Translations under genes and position numbers: made by a program | Assembly (NCBI GenBank): GCA_045628085.1 | Contig: JAZQOZ010000023.1 | Coordinates: 1-64,000 of the forward strand | Source: Firm-04 sp045628085 | GTDB lineage: Bacteria; Bacillota; Clostridia; Oscillospirales; Ruminococcaceae | Direction: 5' to 3' | DNA: 64,000 bases | The notes under the pieces: model-generated | What the model was told of the DNA's origin: nothing | Database searches by the model: none | What the model saw: the letters and a program-made list of their open reading frames with translations, nothing else | Part shown: in pieces, positions 41,320-48,572 of the stretch | Position numbering within the stretch: the first letter of the stretch is position 1 | Layout: each line of letters starts with the position of its first letter

Positions 41320-41345
41320 ACCGGCTCAGAGCATTCCGAGCCGGT
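41320..41345. repeat. Hairpin downstream of the repeat element
   Basis: ACCGGCTC/GAGCCGGT perfect eight-base stem with a ten-base loop and short T stretch. Confidence 0.5.
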
Positions 41346-41374
41346 TTCTGCATTCTAAAGCATGAATTTCTCCA

Positions 41375-41403
41375 TTGCAATTAGTTCGATAATATGTTAT
41401 AAT
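41375..41403 (+). promoter_or_regulatory. Orphan promoter facing the ABC ATPase 3' end
   Basis: TTGCAA and TATAAT with 17 bases between, but no annotated gene follows on this strand before the convergent ATPase gene. It would make an antisense or short transcript. Confidence 0.5.
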
Positions 41404-41490
41404 CAATGCAAAGAAGGCGATACTCCGCCGGAAAGCCAAGAAGCTGCTGATATCTGTACGGTATTGTATGATTCCGCGGACGATGACTGA

Positions 41491-42627
41491 TCATTGCAGT
41501 ATCAGGTCTTCCGCACGGAGCGCGAACGGCTGAAGCCTGTCATCCGCGATCATTCCGTTGCTGATGGTAATGCAGTGGTCTGCCAGTACCACAAGATTCG
41601 GATTGTGGGTGATCACAACAACAGGAATTCCCCGTTCTTTTGCGATCGTCTGTAGCAGTTTGATAACGTGCAGCGCATTTTCGGTATCCAAAGCACCCGT
41701 CGGTTCATCACAAAGAAGGAGCTTTGCCTTTTTCACAAGTGCTCTGGCAATGCAGACTCTCTGCTGTTCACCGCCGCTGAGCTGTGAGGGATAGAACCGC
41801 GCTTTCTCTTTCAGTCCCACCAAATCAAGCATCTCAGCCGCTGAAAGCGGATCTTTGACCAGTGAAGCTGCTATGTTAATGTTTTCCTCTGCCGTCAGAT
41901 CGCCGATCAGATTATACCGCTGAAAAACAAATCCAACGGTATTCGCACGATAAGCAGTGCGCTGTTTCTCGTTCATTTCCGTAACGGCTTCGTCTTTCCA
42001 CCATACAGTACCCTCTGACGCTGTGCGCATTCCGCCCAGAACATTCAAAAGAGATGACTTACCGCTGCCGCTTGCACCGACGATCACCGTGAATTCTTTT
42101 TCACAGATATCCAGACTGACATTTTTGACCACTCTCTCAAGCCGGCTGCCGTGCGGATAATCCACGCAGACATTTTCTGCACGCATAACCGTATCATGGA
42201 ATGAACGGACGATGCTGCCCATAGACTCGGAATACAATACCATACTGAATGCCGTCAGTGCATCTTTCAGCTTTTCTTCGTCATACGGTATGGATACCGC
42301 CGCAAAGACCAGCACACCAAAAGATGCAGCATTTTCAAAAAACAGCGGGCAGTACAGCAGTCCTTCGGCGTATTCGGCTGCTTTTTTCCGCATCACGCCT
42401 GCAATGCGGCTTTCCTCTATGCGGAATCCCGGTGCAGGCGTCAGGCAGGCAGCCTGTGATGAGATGAGAAAATATGTTTTTCCGCCTTCATCCGGCTCCG
42501 TCAATACCATAACGCACTCCCCTGCATTCACGACATTTTTCAGATGCAGATAGTAAGACGAAAGCACAGAATCTGCATCGTTCATGGAAGATACGATGAG
42601 TTTCGTGAGCCAGACACTTTTCAGCAT
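41491..42627 (-). CDS. MacB/LolD-type ABC ATPase with N-terminal GAF-like extension
   Basis: 378 residues, versus ~230 for a normal ATPase of this group. Residues ~1-145 look like a GAF-type sensory domain (SSYYLHLKNVVNAGECVMVL, then YCPLFFENAASFGVLVFAAV). From ~148 a complete ABC domain: Walker A GASGSGKSS, Q-loop VFQRYNLIG, signature LSGGEQQRVCIARAL, Walker B LLLCDEPTGALD, switch His in VITHNPN. Pairs with the permease that ends seven bases upstream to power a MacB-like exporter or an envelope-stress complex. ATG 42627 (GGAG nine bases before) is preferred to the adjoining TTG 42633. Confidence 0.88.
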   Translation of the reverse strand: MLKSVWLTKLIVSSMNDADSVLSSYYLHLKNVVNAGECVMVLTEPDEGGKTYFLISSQAACLTPAPGFRIEESRIAGVMRKKAAEYAEGLLYCPLFFENAASFGVLVFAAVSIPYDEEKLKDALTAFSMVLYSESMGSIVRSFHDTVMRAENVCVDYPHGSRLERVVKNVSLDICEKEFTVIVGASGSGKSSLLNVLGGMRTASEGTVWWKDEAVTEMNEKQRTAYRANTVGFVFQRYNLIGDLTAEENINIAASLVKDPLSAAEMLDLVGLKEKARFYPSQLSGGEQQRVCIARALVKKAKLLLCDEPTGALDTENALHVIKLLQTIAKERGIPVVVITHNPNLVVLADHCITISNGMIADDRLQPFALRAEDLILQ

Positions 42628-42633
42628 ATCCAA

Positions 42634-44934
42634 TCACTCCATTTCATTCAAAGCGCTGCAAAAATCCATTTTTTTGATCTTATACAGCGAAACAGCCGTG
42701 CCAAGCAGAATATACAATATCGGTATTATGCAGGAGAGAAGCAGACATTCCCGATATTTCACCATAACATACTGCTGTGAAGCGCCTGACAGCAGATTCA
42801 GCAGAACACTGATACATACCCTGCATAGCGGACAGGCGATCGCTATGCCCAGTGCAGTCCGGATGGTATTCTGAATCACGGATATCATTGCAAGCTGCTT
42901 CAGCGGCGTACCGAGCGCACGCAGTACCGCATAACGAAACCGGTTTTCGTTGAAGTCGATCATGGTGATATTGAAAATCAGCAGACTGCCGATACAAAAC
43001 GCTAGGATCGCAAAACACAGCATTATGGTTCGCATTGCCGCAAATCCGCTGCGGATCGCATCTTTCTGAGAGGCGAATCGCACCAAATACGGAGATTCGC
43101 AGACTTCCGCAAGCTGCTCCTCTGCTTCACTGAGCTTTGAATCTGCGTCCAGTTTCAGCAGCGCACCGTTTGGTTCTGCGTGTCCCATTTTCGCTGCGGT
43201 CTGCGGACTCACATACATGACTGTATACAGGATCTCCCGTGCAATACCGGTTACCGTCAGCGAATATCCATCCGGTTCAACGATATCCCCGACCGATATC
43301 CCATTCATTTTTGCAAACATCTCGTCGATGATGATACCGTCCTTCGGATATAATCTCCTGCCTGATGCATCTGAAAGCACTGTCAGTTCATCATTCTCCT
43401 GCACGGTGGATACTCTGACATTTTTTCCAAGCAGCTCCGCAGTAAAGAATATCTCAGGCTCTGTAACAGATACTCCGCTGACTTTCTCACGGATCTCCCA
43501 TACCGCAGATTCATCCACATCACGCACCATCAGATCATACCGATAACGGCCGCCGAAAACTGCATTGATCGGATGCCCGATGGTCAGCATTCCCTCAAAT
43601 CCCACGCACATAGAAATGATACAGGCAGCGATACACAATGCCCCGATGATCTGCCGGCGGCAGTTTCTGAGCAATGATACCAGTGCTGTCTTGATAAATA
43701 CATTCGTTTTAACAGCCTTGTAAAATTCCGGCGGCTCAACAGAAGCCGTTTTTGCACCGCCATAGGCTTCACTTGGATCGATCCGTGATATCATTCCGGC
43801 ACTCAGCAGCGCGGAGATGCCCCCGATCGCAAATACTGCCGGCAGCATGAGCGCTGTGACAGCCGGCAGAATTGTGATCTTCACGCTGATGATCCCTTCT
43901 GCCGATGCTACAAGTCCGAGACATAAGCGGAGCAGACGGCTGCCGATCAGCACGCCGCAGATCAGCGCCGGAAGTCCGATCAGCACCGTATACGTCACAA
44001 AGATCATAACAACTCTGCGTATGGAATAGCCCAAAGCACGAAGCATTCCGATCGTTTTTCTCTGATTCTCAACAACAATACGGATGAAAATTGAATTGAA
44101 ACCGAGTGCGATCAGCCAGATGATGCCCGGAATAAAACGGCACAGCACGCTGATGGTATGGAGATCTTCCCTTATGCTGTTCAGCGCCTCTGATTCATCC
44201 GTAAGCGATTCGGAAATGATATGGCTGCCAAGTTTCTCACGGATGCACGCCATACAATCCTTTTGCGCACTTTCATGCAGTTCATCCTCAAAATATACAA
44301 GCCACTGATTTGCAATTCCCTCTGCCGGAAAAAGCGCATGATAATCCTGCTCGTCAAAATACAAATAAGCAAACTGAAAACTCTCATACGCCGACATCTC
44401 ATCCCTTACACAGTTCATGGTTTCGGGATTGGATACAACAGAACCGATCACAGCTGTCTTTTTTCCAAACGGTGAGGAAATAACAATGCGGTCGCCTGCA
44501 TGGACATTGTTATGCGCAGCAAATTTGACCGATACGGCAGCTTCGATCTCCGCCGCATCTTCACATTCATGTTTCTCATGGATCGTCTGCATAAACGGGA
44601 CATCTGACGACCGCCGGAACGCTCTGACCGAAAACAGATCACCGTTCTCCGTTTCGATATTGGTATCGTATACAAAACCGGGATATACGCCTTTTACGCC
44701 CTGAATCTCCTCTATGGAACGGCACATATCTTCCGGTATCGCATCGGTCAAATAAACGGCATCCGGCGCTGCGCTGTCGGCTATAAAGCGCATAACCGTA
44801 TCACTGCTGCTCTGTCCGAAATTTGCACCGAGAAATGCAATGGCAACCGCCAGCACGGACATAATGAAAATGCCGGCAGTAAAGCCTTTATTTCTCCGGA
44901 CGATCGAACAGCATAGCCTGATAAATAGTTTCAT
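42634..44934 (-). CDS. FtsX/MacB-type ABC transporter permease
   Basis: 766 residues. One N-terminal helix, a large extracytoplasmic domain (~45-245), three helices (~270-400), a second extracytoplasmic domain (~445-630) and three more helices: the duplicated FtsX layout. GFNSIFIRIVVENQRKTIGM LRALGY and FRYAVLRALGTPLKQLAMI are the coupling helices touching the ATPase. ATG 44934 has GAGGAA seven bases upstream. Transcribed before its ATPase and divergent from the ligase gene. Substrate unknown. Confidence 0.88.
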   Translation of the reverse strand: MKLFIRLCCSIVRRNKGFTAGIFIMSVLAVAIAFLGANFGQSSSDTVMRFIADSAAPDAVYLTDAIPEDMCRSIEEIQGVKGVYPGFVYDTNIETENGDLFSVRAFRRSSDVPFMQTIHEKHECEDAAEIEAAVSVKFAAHNNVHAGDRIVISSPFGKKTAVIGSVVSNPETMNCVRDEMSAYESFQFAYLYFDEQDYHALFPAEGIANQWLVYFEDELHESAQKDCMACIREKLGSHIISESLTDESEALNSIREDLHTISVLCRFIPGIIWLIALGFNSIFIRIVVENQRKTIGMLRALGYSIRRVVMIFVTYTVLIGLPALICGVLIGSRLLRLCLGLVASAEGIISVKITILPAVTALMLPAVFAIGGISALLSAGMISRIDPSEAYGGAKTASVEPPEFYKAVKTNVFIKTALVSLLRNCRRQIIGALCIAACIISMCVGFEGMLTIGHPINAVFGGRYRYDLMVRDVDESAVWEIREKVSGVSVTEPEIFFTAELLGKNVRVSTVQENDELTVLSDASGRRLYPKDGIIIDEMFAKMNGISVGDIVEPDGYSLTVTGIAREILYTVMYVSPQTAAKMGHAEPNGALLKLDADSKLSEAEEQLAEVCESPYLVRFASQKDAIRSGFAAMRTIMLCFAILAFCIGSLLIFNITMIDFNENRFRYAVLRALGTPLKQLAMISVIQNTIRTALGIAIACPLCRVCISVLLNLLSGASQQYVMVKYRECLLLSCIIPILYILLGTAVSLYKIKKMDFCSALNEME

Positions 44935-44967
44935 TCTTCTATTCCTCATATTCCGGCAGCCGGATAC

Positions 44968-44982
44968 GCCGAATCGTTCGGC
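44968..44982. repeat. Palindrome in the permease leader
   Basis: GCCGAA-TCG-TTCGGC, perfect six-base arms. The adjoining 9-mer GATACGCCG (44963-44971) recurs at 45028-45036 inside the main operator candidate. Confidence 0.4.
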
Positions 44983-45025
44983 ACATGGCAAGATACCGGA
45001 AAAATACTATACAGATACATTTGCT

Positions 45026-45042
45026 TTGATACGCCGTATCAA
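45026..45042. promoter_or_regulatory. Perfect 17-base palindrome between divergent ABC exporter and ligase genes
   Basis: TTGATACG-C-CGTATCAA. It lies 23 bases before the ligase ATG. A TATACA (45008-45013) could serve as the ligase -10, and the overlapping TATAGT on the minus strand (45006-45011) as the permease -10, so the palindrome would cover the +1/leader of one and the -35 of the other. Operator role is inferred from symmetry and position. Confidence 0.55.
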
Positions 45043-45064
45043 TGGCAAAACGAAAGGACCCACC

Positions 45065-46468
45065 ATGAAAATTACAGATTTCCAAACCGAAGAACTCCTG
45101 CATCGCATCAGGGAATATGACAGTATTCCCCAAATGTGGGCACAAGTCACCGCACAATATGCAGACCGCCCTGCCGTGAAGGACGGGGATACAATCTGCA
45201 CGTATCGTGAACTGGATGAAGCAGTCTGCCGTTTTCGCGGCTTTCTGTTCCGGAAAGGATATCGTTCAGGCGGAGAAATACGCATGATTTCCCAATGCTC
45301 AATCGGATTCATCAAAGCATTTCTTGCTGCTGAAACACTTGGTCTGACCGTTACCGTACTGCCGGCAGACAGCACGGCAGATGCTCTTTCACCGACAGAA
45401 TACTGTGATGATCTCAGCGGCGAGGACTGCGGGATCGTCTTACCGGATGGTGCATCACCTGCTGCTGTCATGTTTACGGGCGGTACGACCGGTATCCCGA
45501 AAGGCGCTGTACTCAGTCACCGCTGCATGATGATCGCTGTCCGCAATGCCTGCTATGGTTATCCCAACGTATTCTGTCAGAAATATCTCCATGTACTGCC
45601 CATGCATCACGTTTTTGGTCTGATCCGGAGTATGCTCACCTGTCTCGGAACCGGCGGCACGATGCTTCTCTGTCCGGATCCGCACAAAATGTTTGACATT
45701 GCGATGACAGAGAATCCGGATATCGCCGTTCTCGTACCGCTTCTGGTTGACCGCGGCGTTTCCATGTCACGAAAATACGGGAGAAATATGTTCGGCAGTG
45801 CCATGAAAACCATCATCACGGGAGCTGCTCCGGTAGCCGAACGCCTTGCCGGTGAATGCAAAGCGCTTGGGATCACGCTCTGTCCCGGTTACGGGCTGAC
45901 AGAAACCGCCTGTCTGGTTTCCGGAAATCCGGATATGGAAGGGCATCCAGGCTCTGTGGGGCTTCTTTACCCCGATCAGGAAGTTCGTTTCGCGGACGGA
46001 GAATTGCAGGTTCGCGGCAAAAACGTCATGAACGGCTATACCGGCGGCGAAAACTGCGGATTATCGCCGGAAGGGTGGTTCGCTACAGGAGATATCGGAT
46101 ATCTGGACAAAGACGGTTTCCTCTATCTGATGGGCAGAAAAAAGGAAATGCTCCTGACCGCCAACGGCGAAAATGTGTATCCTGTTCCGGTTGAATCCAG
46201 ATTCAACGCACTTCCGGAAGTGGCAGAATGCGAATTATTTGAGGGTGAGGACGGAAAACTGCATCTGGAAGTCTTTCCGCGCACACCGGAGCAGTATGCT
46301 TCTCCGTCATCTCCGCAGACGGAAGCATTCCTGTCCATGCTCGCCGCCGTAAACGAAAGTCTGCCAAAACATGAACGCGCATCTGAGATCACCATTCGGA
46401 CAACGGACTTTCCGCGGACAAAAAGCCTGAAAAAGAAAAGGAGAGAAATATCGCATGGACAGATATGA
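45065..46468 (+). CDS. AMP-forming acyl/aryl acid ligase (ANL superfamily)
   Basis: 467 residues. Adenylates a carboxylic acid, usually then forming a CoA or carrier thioester. A3 core VMFTGGTTGIPKGAVLSHR, A5-like PGYGLTETACLVSG, A8 region ATGDIGYLDKDGFLYLMGRK and a C-terminal Lys region (PRTKSLKKKRREI) are visible; the C-terminal subdomain is short. Substrate not predictable. AAAGGA lies about seven bases upstream. The next gene (CAT-like acyltransferase) starts inside its last 14 bases, suggesting the two act in sequence. Confidence 0.87.
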   Translation: MKITDFQTEELLHRIREYDSIPQMWAQVTAQYADRPAVKDGDTICTYRELDEAVCRFRGFLFRKGYRSGGEIRMISQCSIGFIKAFLAAETLGLTVTVLPADSTADALSPTEYCDDLSGEDCGIVLPDGASPAAVMFTGGTTGIPKGAVLSHRCMMIAVRNACYGYPNVFCQKYLHVLPMHHVFGLIRSMLTCLGTGGTMLLCPDPHKMFDIAMTENPDIAVLVPLLVDRGVSMSRKYGRNMFGSAMKTIITGAAPVAERLAGECKALGITLCPGYGLTETACLVSGNPDMEGHPGSVGLLYPDQEVRFADGELQVRGKNVMNGYTGGENCGLSPEGWFATGDIGYLDKDGFLYLMGRKKEMLLTANGENVYPVPVESRFNALPEVAECELFEGEDGKLHLEVFPRTPEQYASPSSPQTEAFLSMLAAVNESLPKHERASEITIRTTDFPRTKSLKKKRREISHGQI

Positions 46469-47281
46469 CGGACGGCTTGTGAAAGACATAAGCGGTCTTG
46501 AAACTGCAATGATCCACCTGATGCCGAAACGAACCGATGCAGAAGTATATTTTCAGGAGATACTGGATGTGACGGAACTGCTCCGTTTTTGTGAAGCAGA
46601 TCCGGAAAAGCGTCTGAATCTGTTTTCTGCCATGATCACAGCGCTTGCAAAAATGTTTACTCTGCGTCCGAAATTCAACCGCTTCATTCAGGGACAGCGG
46701 CTCTATGACCGGAAAGAAGTTTCACTGAGTTTTGTATGCAAAACAAAATTCGAGGATGATTCACCGGAATCTCTGATCGTGATCAAAGCACTGCCGCCGG
46801 CATCGGACAAAAAATGGCAGACGAGATCCGGAAAAAACGCAAGGGTGAAGTCAGCGGTTCGGACGCTTCTGTTGACCGTCTGGCAAAAATCCCCTTTTTC
46901 CTGCGTGTCATGCTCTTTCGCATCCTGCGTCTGCTGGATTATTTCGGTGCCGATCTCTCAAAACTGACCTCGACCGATCCGAATTACTGTTCTGTTCTTG
47001 TCAGCAATCTCGGCAGCATCGGTCTGCCTGCGATGTATCATCATCTCAACAACTACGGCACGACAAGCTGCGTCGTCACGCTCGGAAAAGTACATAAAGA
47101 GGAAGTCATTGCACCGGACGGAAGCCGCGAGCAGCGCGATATCCTTGAGATCGGCGCGACCGTGGACGAAAGGATCGCTGACGGATTCTATTTTGCCAAA
47201 AGCGTCAGACTGCTGAAAGCCGTTATTTCCCGTCCGGAGCTTCTTTGCAGGCCGCTTGCCGAAGAAGTCGAACTGTCCTGA
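46455..47281 (+). pseudogene. CAT-like/2-oxoacid dehydrogenase acyltransferase, frameshifted
   Basis: Two frames make one protein of ~275 residues. The first (46455 to ~46811) has RPKFNRFIQGQRLYDRKEV, the second (from ~46814) has YCSVLVSNLGSIGLPAMYHH and ends GATVDERIADGFYFAKSVRL, the order seen in chloramphenicol-acetyltransferase-like/E2 acyltransferase folds. The break is at a run of six A (46809-46814); one more A, or a -1 slip, restores the frame as DKK-MADEIRKKRKG. The second part has no ribosome site. The usual catalytic HxxxD is seen only as DERIADGFY-type remnant. Could be an assembly error, transcript slippage or real decay. Its start overlaps the ligase end. Confidence 0.75.
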
Positions 47282-47930
47282 CAACAACAGGTGTCACAAG
47301 CAGCGGAATCAGCACGCCTGTCACAGCATCCAGAAAATAATGCTGCTTTGTCAGAAGCGTGGATACGATCACAAGAATCGCAGACAAAAGCGACGCAGTA
47401 CGTATCTTTTTGGGGATATGTTCATCCCGAAGTGCCAGACAGTAAAGCACACAGTTGGCGCAGTGCATACTCGGCAGCAGGTCATAGCTAACACTTCCGC
47501 CGTCCACATTATAACAAATATGCAGCAGATCCCAGAAGAATCCGCTTTGATACGGCTCCCAGAGTCCCTCTGCAACGCGGTCGATTTTCGTCGGGAATCC
47601 ATACATAATCAGACTGCATATCAAAAGGACAACCGTATAATTCACGATAAATTCCCATGTTTTTTTCCGCCCTGTCCGGATAATAAAAAACGACGCGAAA
47701 AACCAGTATACATACGACCATATATACCCGAAAAAGAATACGGGAACGACCGGGATCAGATCATCAACAGCAGGGAGCTTGACATTGAATACTGCAGGAT
47801 CTAAGGCGGCAGCGTGCAGATATGGGATCCGATAAAGCAGTGCGGTGATGCACTGAAGCATCACAGACAGCACGAAGCCCTGCATCAATCTGAATCGCCG
47901 CAGAGCATTTTGATTCTTTTCATCATTCAT
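47223..47930 (-). CDS. PAP2-superfamily membrane phosphatase
   Basis: 235 residues with about six hydrophobic helices. LLPSMHCANCVLYCLALRDE gives the PSMH motif and TLLTKQHYFLDAVTGVLI the final SxxxxxHxxxD-like motif, as in PAP2 and inositol-phosphoryl transferase-like enzymes. Removes or transfers phosphate on lipid phosphates. AGGAGG lies 14 bases before the ATG, longer than usual. Its 3' end overlaps the convergent acyltransferase gene by 59 bases. With ligase and acyltransferase it may form a lipid-modification set (inference). Confidence 0.85.
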   Translation of the reverse strand: MNDEKNQNALRRFRLMQGFVLSVMLQCITALLYRIPYLHAAALDPAVFNVKLPAVDDLIPVVPVFFFGYIWSYVYWFFASFFIIRTGRKKTWEFIVNYTVVLLICSLIMYGFPTKIDRVAEGLWEPYQSGFFWDLLHICYNVDGGSVSYDLLPSMHCANCVLYCLALRDEHIPKKIRTASLLSAILVIVSTLLTKQHYFLDAVTGVLIPLLVTPVVVRTVRLLRQAACKEAPDGK

Positions 47931-48002
47931 AGATCTATATTCTGCCTCCTGAACGGTTCGCTGTCATGTTTTTCTCATGATCCTGCTTTTTCATTCAAGT
48001 AT

Positions 48003-48031
48003 ATTATAAACCAGAAAAGCATGAAAGTCAA
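48003..48031 (-). promoter_or_regulatory. Promoter of the PAP2 gene
   Basis: Minus strand TTGACT (48026-48031), 17 bases, TATAAT (48003-48008). Confidence 0.8.
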
Positions 48032-48244
48032 CCGCAGGAACAGCTTCGGCGTTTCAATGATACAAAGCGAATATGCCGCTTCATAGTACCTGCAATCAGA
48101 GCTTTTGATATACTGCAATGCCGAAAAATCGAAAGCAAGCATCGTTTTTTGACAAAGCCGACAAGAAATTCTGTATATTTCTGTAAACTTTTACTTTACC
48201 GATTCCGTCAGCATTGACCATTTGCACAAATCTACGTATCAATC
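48032..48244. other. Spacer without gene
   Basis: AT-rich divergent spacer between the PAP2 promoter and the esterase promoter; no frame, repeat or further signal I can support. Confidence 0.4.
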
Positions 48245-48274
48245 TTGACATAACAATTAACGATGTGCTATACT
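48245..48274 (+). promoter_or_regulatory. Promoter of the CE3-dockerin-CE15 gene
   Basis: TTGACA, 18 bases, TATACT, 300 bases before the start codon. Confidence 0.8.
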
Positions 48275-48297
48275 ATACATAAATAAGACAGATACAC

Positions 48298-48418
48298 GCG
48301 CACATTCCATTCTTGGGGAAAACCGCATTCTTTTCAATGGCGTTTTTCAGATGGACAGGTGCGCTGTTTTTTGCCGTTTACAGCTGCACTTTATGAAGAA
48401 GTGCGGCTGTTTTTCTTT
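48298..48418 (+). promoter_or_regulatory. Leader with tandem terminators before the esterase gene
   Basis: GCGCAC (48298-48303) pairs with GTGCGC (48359-48364) followed by six T, and encloses a smaller CGC-ATT/AAT-GGCG stem with its own T run at ~48341. A second terminator ACAGCTGCACTT/AAGTGCGGCTGT plus T run is at 48380-48418. All stand between promoter and gene, so most transcripts would stop unless an antitermination signal exists. Confidence 0.65.
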
Positions 48419-48572
48419 CAGGCGGGATACCGGATCTCACCTGACTGCCTGTTATGAAAGAAGGAGGGATGCTCTGTTCGTATGCTCACGATCCAATGCG
48501 ATTCGATTTTAGGGGAATGAATATATCGGGGAAAGAAAGATATCCGAAATAACCAATGAAGGGATATAGAAA

